Assembly (NCBI GenBank): GCA_003140275.1
Contig: PLJQ01000202.1
Coordinates: 1 to 7,428 of the forward strand
From: Limisphaerales bacterium
Lineage (GTDB): Bacteria; Verrucomicrobiota; Verrucomicrobiia; Limisphaerales; PALSA-1396
Reading direction: 5' to 3'
DNA: 7,428 bases
Made by a program: the position numbers and the translations under genes. The notes beneath the pieces are model-generated. The model saw nothing but the letters and a program-made list of their open reading frames with translations. It had not been told where the DNA came from and did not search any database. Shown in pieces: positions 1-5,769 of this stretch; position 1 is the first letter of the stretch; each line of letters starts with the position of its first letter.

Positions 1-110
1 TTGTTCAGCCACGCCAGCGCCTGCGGCCCCGGCTCGCCGTCATCCAGACGGCGGTTCAATTGTTCGCGCAGGTGACGTGGCAACCGGGCGATTTTTCCAT
101 TCCGGGTCAT
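1..110 (-). CDS. Small hypothetical protein, N-terminal fragment (runs off the window)
   Basis: This minus-strand reading frame starts with ATG at 110-108 and runs off the left edge after 36 full codons, so only the N-terminus is seen. The peptide begins MTRNGKIARLPRHLREQLNR and continues with RLDDGEPGPQALAWLN. It is basic, probably helical, and carries a DGEPG turn. I remember very similar N-termini (NGKIA-LP--IRE-LNRRL-DGEPG) in many small uncharacterised proteins of Verrucomicrobia; some of these look like phage terminase small subunit or HTH proteins, but I cannot confirm a function. A G-rich stretch (GGGGG) lies about 8 bases upstream of the ATG and could act as a ribosome binding site. 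The gene follows the HTH gene at 533-192 on the same strand with an 81-base gap, so the two may be cotranscribed. Family recognition is from memory; function is unknown. Confidence 0.7.
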   Translation of the reverse strand, partial: MTRNGKIARLPRHLREQLNRRLDDGEPGPQALAWLN

Positions 111-191
111 TGGTAGCGCCCCCAGATGCAAGCATTGTAATCGGCGGTCAGTGTACCACCGTCAAAACCAATGGCACGAATGGCTGGCGAA

Positions 192-533
192 TCATCTGAA
201 ATCATGGTCGAATACATGGCGAGGCTTTCGGTTGGTTACGGTTAATTTTTGGATGAACCCCTGCACGCTCGGCACGCTGACCATTCGCCGCTCGCGAATT
301 TTTCCCGGACGGCTCAGCAAAACACTCTCGATTTTGTTCTGTTGGATGAGCGTGTAGGTCATCGTGCGGCTGATGCCAAAAAGACGCGGCATGTCGGATA
401 TTCGGCAAAGGGCGGATTTCCCTTCCGCCGCGTAACTTTTCGCGGAGGCTCGCGCCGCCGCCCTGTTTGGTGGAACGGCAATGAGTTTACCGCCCTCATC
501 GCTGCCGCCCGCAGACTGTTGTTTGGTCAACAT
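192..533 (-). CDS. Excisionase/MerR-like single helix-turn-helix protein
   Basis: This is a predicted 113-residue DNA-binding protein. Residues about 43-97 form an HTH_17-like unit: CRISDMPRLFGISRTMTYTL gives the two HTH helices, then a short wing containing RERRMVSVPS, then the closing helix VQGFIQKL. This is the layout of phage excisionases and MerR-type N-terminal domains. The first 40 residues (rich in Ala, Gly, Ser and Lys) look disordered, and the basic tail ends in HVFDHDFR. The start at 533 is the farthest upstream ATG; no good Shine-Dalgarno sequence precedes it. An internal ATG at 390 (SDMPRLFG) would delete only the disordered part, so the true start is uncertain. An inverted repeat 46-74 bases upstream may be its operator. 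It probably precedes the small gene at 110 in one transcript. The role (regulator, excisionase or other) cannot be decided from the sequence. Confidence 0.72.
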   Translation of the reverse strand: MLTKQQSAGGSDEGGKLIAVPPNRAAARASAKSYAAEGKSALCRISDMPRLFGISRTMTYTLIQQNKIESVLLSRPGKIRERRMVSVPSVQGFIQKLTVTNRKPRHVFDHDFR

Positions 534-578
534 GACGGATGCAATTTAGCAAAATGAAAGTCCGGATTTATTCATAAT

Positions 579-607
579 CATAAGTAACTATGGAAATGTA
601 ACTTATG
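579..607. promoter_or_regulatory. Operator-like inverted repeat upstream of the HTH gene
   Basis: The arms are CATAAGTAAC (579-588) and GTAACTTATG (598-607). They match as an inverted repeat at 9 of 10 positions with a 9-base spacer, so the half-sites are 19 bases apart centre to centre, close to two helical turns. On the minus strand the arm at 579-588 also supplies a -10-like TATGAT (583-578). The site lies 46-74 bases upstream of the start of the excisionase-like gene at 533, so autoregulation is a reasonable inference. No binding evidence exists in the sequence itself. Confidence 0.45.
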
Positions 608-654
608 CATAAAGTGGGATTTTACAAAAACCCCGCAGTCCGGCTGCAGCGGTT

Positions 655-671
655 CTGCGGCGTTCCCGCAG
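655..671. repeat. Short perfect hairpin (6-bp stem)
   Basis: CTGCGG (655-660) and CCGCAG (666-671) form a perfect stem around the 5-base loop CGTTC. A further CCGCAG at 633-638 could pair with the same CTGCGG, giving two mutually exclusive stems. No T tract follows on the minus strand, so an intrinsic terminator is unlikely. Confidence 0.4.
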
Positions 672-802
672 CAAAACGCGCCTTAAATGCGTGTCAACGG
701 GTATTTTGACAAACTTTTGAATATGTTACCGGTCCGTGGCGACCCTGCCCGAGGGGATGGCGGACAATCTCCAAGCCGTAACTATGCGGCAGAAAATGCG
801 TT

Positions 803-843
803 CGCCCTCACCCTAACCCCGGGAAGAGCGCGGGCTGAGGGCG
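803..843. repeat. Imperfect inverted repeat, possible terminator after the triple-HTH gene
   Basis: CGCCCTCA (803-810) pairs perfectly with TGAGGGCG (836-843), and the flanking CCC/GGG extends the stem with a bulge. On the minus strand the stem begins 19 bases after the stop codon at 863 and is followed six bases later by TTTT, so it could terminate that gene. On the plus strand a TTTTT run follows at 851-855. CGCCCTCACC recurs near the right end of the window (7393-7402), so this may instead be a dispersed REP-like sequence. Confidence 0.45.
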
Positions 844-862
844 GGCGTTCTTTTTAACCGCA

Positions 863-1600
863 TCATTCCGGCCAACCTCCGGCGTTGCGCCGTTTCAGGA
901 ATTCTTTGAGCGAGGCTCTTTCCACGAGCAGCTTTCTCGTGCCCAGCTTCACCGACATCAGTTCTCCGCTCCGGATCAGGTTGCGCACCGTCTGTTGGGT
1001 GAAGCCCAGGCGCAATGCAACCTCCGCAGTCTTGAACAGGGCCTGTGCGGGAAGCCTTGTGCTCCGCGTCTTCCTTCCAGCCGGCGGTTGCCAGATCAGC
1101 TTCCCGAACAGCGGGCTTTCCAGCAAATCCCGCCTTTTTACCAGGCGGCGGCAACGGGTCCGCCGCTGGTCTCGAAGCTGGTTCGCGGCCACGGCTTTCT
1201 TGACCGTGGTCCGGCTGCAACCAAAGAGCGCCGCGATTTCCGCGAATGTGAAAACCTCCTGCTGCGGCAGGCGCACCTTCCGGCGCATCCGCCGCAATTT
1301 GGCGAACGGCCTTGGCCGCCGGGGCACGAACGGAGGGACGCTTGACGCAGCGTTGAGGACGGCCACGACCTGTTCCCTGGAAATCAGCCGGCGGTTTCCG
1401 CGCCGAACGCGCCTCAGCCGCCCGTCGCGTATCCAAGCGAGCACGGGTGTCTTCGACAATCCGAGAAACCGGGCCAACCCGCCCGCCGTAAGGTAGGCGG
1501 GCAAGGCATCCACCTGCGGACGAAGGTCGTCACCTTGGAGGTCAATAAAGTCCGCAGCCGGAGAGCTTTTCCATCGTGGCGTGCTGTCCCTGTCTCGCAT
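863..1600 (-). CDS. Protein with three tandem excisionase/MerR-type HTH domains
   Basis: This predicted 245-residue basic protein contains three similar DNA-binding units. Unit 1 (about 36-83): YLTAGGLARFLGLSKTPVLA, then WIRDGRLRRVRRGNRRLISR and the helix EQVVAVLN. Unit 2 (about 115-163): VFTFAEIAALFGCSRTTVKK, then a basic turn and the helix KRRDLLESPL. Unit 3 (about 187-237): LFKTAEVALRLGFTQQTVRN, then LIRSGELMSVKLGTRKLLVE and the helix ASLKEFLKRR. Each follows the HTH_17 plan: helix, turn, recognition helix, a G-x-L strand, a basic wing, and a closing helix. The linkers are Arg/Pro-rich (residues 84-112 and 164-186). Excisionase-family proteins usually have one such unit in 60-120 residues, so three in one chain is unusual. 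The start at 1600 is the only upstream ATG in frame before the half-repeat at 1658; it lacks a clear Shine-Dalgarno sequence. No integrase lies next to it. DNA binding is a strong inference; the biological role is unknown. Confidence 0.75.
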   Translation of the reverse strand: MRDRDSTPRWKSSPAADFIDLQGDDLRPQVDALPAYLTAGGLARFLGLSKTPVLAWIRDGRLRRVRRGNRRLISREQVVAVLNAASSVPPFVPRRPRPFAKLRRMRRKVRLPQQEVFTFAEIAALFGCSRTTVKKAVAANQLRDQRRTRCRRLVKRRDLLESPLFGKLIWQPPAGRKTRSTRLPAQALFKTAEVALRLGFTQQTVRNLIRSGELMSVKLGTRKLLVERASLKEFLKRRNAGGWPE

Positions 1601-1657
1601 CGGGTCGGAGGGTCGCGAAAATATTCTTAACCCATGATTGTGTTTTTTTATAAGTTA

Positions 1658-1681
1658 GAGACTCCTTACGTCGTCTCCTAC
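1658..1681. repeat. Half copy of the palindromic element, just after the RM stop codon
   Basis: These 24 bases begin GAGACTCCTTACGTCG and end CTCCTAC. They match the right arm of the element at 3674-3742 (3719-3742) with a single difference, and the identity extends a few bases beyond the arm (ACAGA). The opposite arm is absent; only a T-rich stretch like the element centre (1642-1650) precedes it. It lies 3 bases downstream of the TAA stop of the type IIG gene, and read on the minus strand past that stop it would encode SVGDDVRSL, the same peptide as in the in-frame copy. Confidence 0.75.
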
Positions 1682-1684
1682 AGA

Positions 1685-4600
1685 TTATTGGCCGCCCTCC
1701 ACGAGTTGAATTTCCTCTGGCGTAAGGTTGTAAAGTTCATAGACCAATTGATCGATTTGCTGGTCGGTGGCGGTGACGGCGTTTTGCAGCACGGCCTTTT
1801 CCGAGTCCGATGGTGGCCGTCCGCAAGGACCCGCGCGCAGTTTGGGCATCAAACCCAGCAACTTGTCCACCAACATCACCAGCTTGTCGTGACGGGATTT
1901 GTCGGCGGGCTTGGAGAGGTCGGGAACAACAATCGGAATCTTTTCAATGAACTGTGTGAAGTACCGGAAGAAACCTCCGCGCATTGTCGTGCTGACTTTC
2001 TTTAAAAAGAAATCGAGTAGCTTGCTGTTGAGCAAGCCGAGGACAAACTTGGGTGCAACTTTGATTTCAATTTTCAATGTGATGGCGTAGCCACTGGTGA
2101 AAGCAAATTCCCCTGATTCGTCCAACGCATACGAAGCTCCGTCAGCAATATCTGGAACAAGAATCTTTGGACACTTCATAACGTCCAGATTCTTTGGGTA
2201 AACGTATCCATACCATCCTACTCCTTTCATCCGACCACGCTCGCGGTTTTCCAAGTAAGATTTATTTTCACGAAGATACTCGTAAGTATTTGGGTGTGAG
2301 TCTTTCATTTCGTTTTCTGAAATAAGTTCCAAACCGTCGTCCATAAGCCGATACGGAATGACGACAACTTTGCCGGAATCTAGCAACGTGTATCGTTTGA
2401 TGTCGCGACCTTGGAGAAATCTGGAAACCAATTTCCGCTCCAACTTCACTTGTCGTTTCAGGATTTCAGATCCCGCTTGGAGAACTTTCGGACCATCATG
2501 TTTTACGTCCAAAACATATACCTCATTTGCGCTCGTTCGAATGCCTTGAGCCATGCGCGCAGCAACATCACCAAGCGTTGTCTTAAAGCCACTCAACTTC
2601 GTAAATAGTTTTGAATCATGCCCTACATTAAAATTCCATTCGTCTGCTTTAAGTTCGCTCGCTTGCAATGTGCCGCTCGTGCCTGTGAGGTTTGCTTGCC
2701 AATCTTTCAAGTCTGTCACCTTCGTCACCTCAAACTTGGCCGATGCGCTCTTTGTTAGAAAGAGAAGGCAAGTGTAGGTCGTTGCTCCTTCAAAGATTTG
2801 CTGGTCGCCAAAGTGGACGATCTTGTTGAGATGCTTTCCGTTCGTAAGATTCGCGCGGAGAGCTTCGCCATATTGGGCGTTGAAAAATTTATGCGGCAAG
2901 ATGTATCCGAGTCGCCCAACGGGATTCAAGAGACTTAACGCCCGTTCCACGAACACAACATAGATGTCGTAGTTTCCTTTCGCTGCTGCGGCGTAATGTT
3001 CGTTCAGATAGTTCACCGATTCAGGATCGCTTTCCTGCAACGTCTGAATGCGGATATAGGGCGGATTACCGATGACGGCGTCGAAGCCGCCGGCTCGCAT
3101 GATGGGCGCGAATTGCACCGGCCAGTCGAAGGCGTGAACGCGCACGAGGTCTTCGGACATCATCGAGAAATCAGAGGCGATGAGGGAGTTGCCGCATTTG
3201 ATGTTGTCCTGCAAGGGCGGCAACAGGGCGATGCCGGTTTCATCCGTAAGTAATTCGCGCTGGCGCTGGAGCGTGGTGCGGTTCTCGTTCTCCAGCATCT
3301 TGAGGTAGAGCGAGAGCTGGGTGACTTCCACGGCGGCGGCGTCCAGATCCACGCCGTAGATGTTTTGGGTGAGAATCTGTCGTTTGAGGGCGACGGTCAG
3401 GTGAACGTCGTGGGTGGCGGCATCCACCCAGCATAACGGGCGGTGTTTTTTCTGCCATTCCTTTGTGGCAGGAGACGACGTGAGGAGTCTCTGGCCTTCC
3501 GTTTTTGATTTGAGACCCGTCATCTCCTCTCCTGCACAGGCGCGCAAATCATCGGTCAGCCGTTTCTGCCAGTGTTCGCACACACGCTCAAACGCGCGGA
3601 TGAGGAACGAGCCCGAACCGCACGCGGGGTCGAGCAGGCGCAGGGCGGCGGTCTTTTTCTCGAAGTCTTTCAAGGCAGGAGTCGGGGTGACGAGACTCAC
3701 TTCTTCCTTTTTTGATTTGAGACTCCTCACGTCGTCTCCTACAGAAATTTGATCCAGCAATTTGCCGACCGTCTGCTCGACGATGTAATCCACGATGTAG
3801 CGCGGGGTGTAATAAACGCCCCCGGCCTTGCGGACTTCGGGCTTGGGTTCGAGCTCCACGCCGCGTCCGCGCGGGCGCAGGACGTTGCCAAGAAAGCGTT
3901 CATAATGTCTGCCGAGGATTTCAACGGAAATGACGTTGAACAGGTAGGGCGATTCGTCGTCGCTCAAATCACCGATGAAACCGGCCAGCCATTCGTCGCC
4001 GAGCATGAGCATTTCGCTGTCGTGCGGTTTGAACAAGTTGCCGTTGAAAAACGGGACGTGCGTGGGCGGCCGGCGGTCGAGCGCGCGAAAGTGGCGGACG
4101 ATCACGCGCCAAAGACTGGTAGGAGACGATGTAACGAGGCTCTGAACTTTTCCGCCATCGCCCTCCCGGAGCGTAAGGGAAGTTTGAGCCTCCTTACGTC
4201 GGCTCCTGCCTTCAGAATCAAAATTCTTGCGCCACGTCTCGACGATGCTCGAAAGCATCGCGCCGGTGTCAATGTCGCGGTCTTCGCAGATGCGGAGAAA
4301 CAAGATGCGGTCAAGGATGCGTTGGACAGCTTCGTTGAGTTTATTGCCGGCGAGCAACTCGTCGCGGTCGTTGTGTTTGAGCAGGTCCTGGGCGAGTTCG
4401 CGGCGGGCTTCCTCAAGGAATTCAAGGAAGTCGTTGTCGAGCGAACGGGAGCGGTCCGGCTTGATGAGCCATTGCTGGCGGGCTTTGCCCGTGCCTTTGG
4501 CTTTCCTGGGCAGCGATTCGAGGAGTTGATCAATGCTGCCGGCGGCGACTTTTTCCCGCGCCAGCAAATCCCAAAGTTCACGCGCAATCAACGGGTATTG

Positions 4601-5074
4601 GCGGAAATGCCAGGATTTCCATTCGCCGACCTGCGGCTCGTCGGCGTAGGGCTTGCCGCCGACGATGTAGATTTTCATTTCCTCGAAGTCGGTGAGGACG
4701 GCGAGCGCGAGGTCCTTGTTCCAGGCGTAACGTTTGGTTTGAAAGGCATAGCGCGCGCTGAGTTCTTCGGCGGGTTTCTTGGCTTCGCAAACGAAGCGGT
4801 CACGGGCATCGGTGCGGAAGAGATAATCGGCGCGTTTCTGGCGTCCGCCGATCGTGGTGCGGCTCTCGATCTCGACCTCCCGCTTTTGCTGGATCAACCC
4901 GGCGCGGTTTTCCATGTCCCAGCCCAGCGCGCGGAAGAACGGATTGAGGAAGTCGTCGCGAAGCTGGGCCTCGACGTAACTGGATTTTTTGAGTTCGGCG
5001 AGGCGGTTGCCGAAGGATTCGACCAGCCGGTTCAATTCCTTTTCAAAATTCGCAAAGCGGGCGTCGGCAGGCAT
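1685..5074 (-). CDS. Type IIG restriction-modification enzyme (Eco57I-like, N6-adenine)
   Basis: One chain should cut DNA and methylate its own site, using S-adenosylmethionine to form N6-methyladenine. With the start at 5074 it has 1129 residues. Residues about 30-100 form a PD-(D/E)XK-type nuclease: RADYLF with D83, then E97-A-K99 in CEAKKP. A helical connector follows. The methyltransferase begins at GGVYYTPRYIVDYIV (about 418-432), with motif I DPACGSGSF (482-490), an acidic motif in NIYGVDLD (about 571-578) and catalytic motif IV NPPY (670-673). Residues about 750-1035 should be the target-recognition region; the end, TDQQIDQLVYELYNLTPEEI, is typical of the family. All key motifs are intact. 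An ATG at 5176 would add 34 residues unlike the family, and a promoter lies inside that stretch, so I prefer 5074. Oddity: three palindromic elements are translated within it (residues 289-319, 445-467, 514-536). Family assignment is strong; activity and target site are unknown. Confidence 0.93.
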   Translation of the reverse strand: MPADARFANFEKELNRLVESFGNRLAELKKSSYVEAQLRDDFLNPFFRALGWDMENRAGLIQQKREVEIESRTTIGGRQKRADYLFRTDARDRFVCEAKKPAEELSARYAFQTKRYAWNKDLALAVLTDFEEMKIYIVGGKPYADEPQVGEWKSWHFRQYPLIARELWDLLAREKVAAGSIDQLLESLPRKAKGTGKARQQWLIKPDRSRSLDNDFLEFLEEARRELAQDLLKHNDRDELLAGNKLNEAVQRILDRILFLRICEDRDIDTGAMLSSIVETWRKNFDSEGRSRRKEAQTSLTLREGDGGKVQSLVTSSPTSLWRVIVRHFRALDRRPPTHVPFFNGNLFKPHDSEMLMLGDEWLAGFIGDLSDDESPYLFNVISVEILGRHYERFLGNVLRPRGRGVELEPKPEVRKAGGVYYTPRYIVDYIVEQTVGKLLDQISVGDDVRSLKSKKEEVSLVTPTPALKDFEKKTAALRLLDPACGSGSFLIRAFERVCEHWQKRLTDDLRACAGEEMTGLKSKTEGQRLLTSSPATKEWQKKHRPLCWVDAATHDVHLTVALKRQILTQNIYGVDLDAAAVEVTQLSLYLKMLENENRTTLQRQRELLTDETGIALLPPLQDNIKCGNSLIASDFSMMSEDLVRVHAFDWPVQFAPIMRAGGFDAVIGNPPYIRIQTLQESDPESVNYLNEHYAAAAKGNYDIYVVFVERALSLLNPVGRLGYILPHKFFNAQYGEALRANLTNGKHLNKIVHFGDQQIFEGATTYTCLLFLTKSASAKFEVTKVTDLKDWQANLTGTSGTLQASELKADEWNFNVGHDSKLFTKLSGFKTTLGDVAARMAQGIRTSANEVYVLDVKHDGPKVLQAGSEILKRQVKLERKLVSRFLQGRDIKRYTLLDSGKVVVIPYRLMDDGLELISENEMKDSHPNTYEYLRENKSYLENRERGRMKGVGWYGYVYPKNLDVMKCPKILVPDIADGASYALDESGEFAFTSGYAITLKIEIKVAPKFVLGLLNSKLLDFFLKKVSTTMRGGFFRYFTQFIEKIPIVVPDLSKPADKSRHDKLVMLVDKLLGLMPKLRAGPCGRPPSDSEKAVLQNAVTATDQQIDQLVYELYNLTPEEIQLVEGGQ
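1808..1831 (-). other. Possible short inserted segment in the C-terminus of the RM enzyme
   Basis: Residues 1082-1089 of the enzyme read GPCGRPPSD or close to it, a Gly/Pro/Cys-rich string in the middle of what is otherwise a long C-terminal helix (LVMLVDKLLGLMPKL before, SEKAVLQNAVTATDQQIDQL after). As I remember them, family members have a plain charged helix here. The DNA contains GTCCGCAAGGAC, a 4-bp stem with a GCAA loop. It may be another small insertion, unrelated in sequence to the three palindromic elements, but this is only a suspicion. Confidence 0.3.
3467..3535. repeat. In-frame palindromic element, copy B (69 bases)
   Basis: The left arm (3467-3491) begins GGCAGGAGACGACGTG; the right arm (3512-3535) ends CTCCTCTCCTGC. 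Reverse-complemented with one more flanking base, the right arm matches the left at 19 of 25 positions. The centre contains GTTTTTGATTT, as in copy C. On the coding (minus) strand it adds exactly 23 codons to the RM gene, AGEEMTGLKSKTEGQRLLTS plus SPA (residues 514-536), between motif I of the methyltransferase and the NIYGVDLD motif, in a region that is variable in the family. Confidence 0.85.
3674..3742. repeat. In-frame palindromic element, copy C (69 bases)
   Basis: The left arm is 3674-3698 (GGCAGGAGTCGGGG...) and the right arm 3719-3742 (GAGACTCCTCACGTCG...CTAC). The arms pair at 18 of 25 positions, with a T-rich centre (TTTTTTGATTT). On the coding strand it adds 23 codons, VGDDVRSLKSKKEEVSLVTP then TPA (residues 445-467), in the linker between YYTPRYIVDYIVEQTVGKLL and the strand leading to DPACGSG. 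It is read in the same phase as copy B, and SLKSK is shared by both peptides. Confidence 0.87.
4118..4210. repeat. In-frame palindromic element, copy A (93 bases, longer centre)
   Basis: The left arm is 4118-4142 (GGTAGGAGACGATGTAACGA...) and the right arm 4186-4210 (GAGCCTCCTTACGTCGGCTC...). They match as inverted repeats at 21 of 25 positions, the best pairing of the three copies. The centre is about 24 bases longer than in B and C and contains CTCCCGGAG. It adds 31 codons (residues 289-319), starting GRSRRKEAQTS and ending SLVTSSPT. The first half is read in a different frame from B and C, where the same bases would give AGADVRRLKL; the last part (LVTSSPT versus LLTSSPA) is in the same frame. 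It lies in the helical connector between the nuclease and the methyltransferase. Confidence 0.87.
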
Positions 5075-5081
5075 GGTTGCG

Positions 5082-5110
5082 AGACTAGGGAATCCGGCGC
5101 GCACGGTCAA
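5082..5110 (-). promoter_or_regulatory. Candidate promoter of the type IIG RM gene
   Basis: On the minus strand TTGACC (5110-5105) matches the -35 consensus at 5 of 6 positions. A 17-base spacer separates it from TAGTCT (5087-5082), a weaker -10 box. Only 7 bases lie between this box and the ATG at 5074, so transcription would begin at or next to the start codon. It lies inside the longer alternative reading frame that begins at 5176, which argues for the 5074 start. Confidence 0.5.
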
Positions 5111-5325
5111 CGCGCGGCTGACACCCGGCGCTGAATTCAGCGGGTTTCTCCCGGCCCGGCCCTGCCCTCGGCGCATCCATGGCCGCGCCCTCGGTTTTTA
5201 TTCGGAACAGTTCTCAAAATGAATGTCGAAAACACAACTCCTCGCCCGTCCTGGCGGAAAGGGCGCGTCAACACACAACCTTCACAGGTGCCTTGAATTT
5301 TACTTGAACGAAGCCCCCTTTTGGT

Positions 5326-5356
5326 TCTTCGTTTGCTTTGTTTCCTTCTGTAAAAT
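5326..5356. repeat. Left 31-base inverted repeat of the GxxExxY cassette
   Basis: The 31 bases begin TCTTCGTTTGCTTTG and end CCTTCTGTAAAAT. Compared with the reverse complement of 5770-5800 they agree at 27 of 31 positions. The repeat ends 7 bases before the GxxExxY start codon. It has an internal 9-base periodicity (CTTCGTTTG, CTTTGTTTC, CTTCTGTAA). Confidence 0.85.
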
Positions 5357-5363
5357 TCCCCGC

Positions 5364-5768
5364 ATGCATCCCTTATTCACGAAAGCGGATCAACTGAGTC
5401 ACACCGCCTTCGGCGCGGCCATCGAGGTTCACCGTCTCAAGGGTCCCGGGCTCATCGAAAGCATTTATGAAAAGTGCTATCTGCGCGAACTGAGCCTGCG
5501 TCAGATGGCTGCGGTCAATCAGCGTATCGTCAAAATTGAATACAAGGGTTTCGTCTTTGAGGAGCCGCTGCGCTTTGACGTTCTGGTCGAGGATTGCCTG
5601 TTGCTCGAACTGAAGTCGGTCCACGAAATCCTGCCGATTCATAAGGCCCAATTGCTCAGCTACATGAAATTGCTGGATATTCCGATTGGCCTGCTCATCA
5701 ATTTCCATGAGCTTAAACTTGTGGACGGCGTCCACCGCTTGATCCTGCCTGGGGCAAATCAACGATGA
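5364..5768 (+). CDS. GxxExxY family protein
   Basis: This 134-residue protein carries the motif that names the family, G29-L-I-E32-S-I-Y35, within KGPGLIESIYEKCYLREL. A later segment, FDVLVEDCLLLELKSV, supplies D72 and E82-x-K84, the spacing of a PD-(D/E)XK-like core. It is followed by HKAQLLSYMKLL and the strand IGLLINF, again as in the family. Members are usually 120-140 residues, so this one looks complete. The family often occurs in many copies per genome in Verrucomicrobia, Planctomycetes and related groups; as far as I know its function is not established, and the nuclease link is structural inference. The start at 5364 is preferred to the upstream ATG at 5223, because the added residues are unlike the family and include the translated inverted repeat. 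The gene is divergent from the RM gene and tightly enclosed by 31-base inverted repeats. Confidence 0.92.
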   Translation: MHPLFTKADQLSHTAFGAAIEVHRLKGPGLIESIYEKCYLRELSLRQMAAVNQRIVKIEYKGFVFEEPLRFDVLVEDCLLLELKSVHEILPIHKAQLLSYMKLLDIPIGLLINFHELKLVDGVHRLILPGANQR

Positions 5769-5769
5769 G

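Larger units (their letters stand above)
534..862. other. Intergenic region between two minus-strand HTH genes
   Basis: These 329 bases contain no convincing reading frame on either strand. They hold an operator-like inverted repeat (579-607), a short perfect hairpin (655-671) and a larger imperfect inverted repeat (803-843) just after the stop codon of the triple-HTH gene. The bases at 540-630 are AT-rich compared with the surroundings, as expected for a promoter of the 533-192 gene. TTGACA hexamers occur on the minus strand (697-692) and on the plus strand (706-711), but neither has a convincing -10 box at the right distance. Confidence 0.6.

Noticed and set aside
813..1496. Overlapping frames on both strands across the triple-HTH gene
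   Set aside because: They are Arg/Pro/Ala-rich translations without motifs. The frame 1600-863 gives three consistent HTH units and is clearly the better choice.
3467..4210. CRISPR array formed by the repeated units
   Set aside because: There are only three copies, of different length, with irregular spacing of about 140 and 375 bases, and they lie inside a coding gene with palindromic structure, so they are not direct repeats with spacers.
1685..5074. BREX PglX-type methyltransferase
   Set aside because: The N-terminal PD-(D/E)XK nuclease block (D83, E97-A-K99) fits a type IIG enzyme, and no other BREX genes are in the window.
3749..5134. Long plus-strand reading frame of 461 codons opposite the RM gene
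   Set aside because: It lies wholly antisense to the RM gene, which has clear nuclease and methyltransferase motifs. Its translation shows no known motif, and its openness is explained by codon use on the other strand.
5075..5176. Longer start (5176) for the RM enzyme
   Set aside because: The added 34 residues are low-complexity and unlike family N-termini, and a -35/-10 pair lies inside this stretch.
5223..5363. Longer start (5223) for the GxxExxY protein
   Set aside because: The extension translates the left inverted repeat (FVCFVSFC) and lies outside the normal 120-140 residue length.
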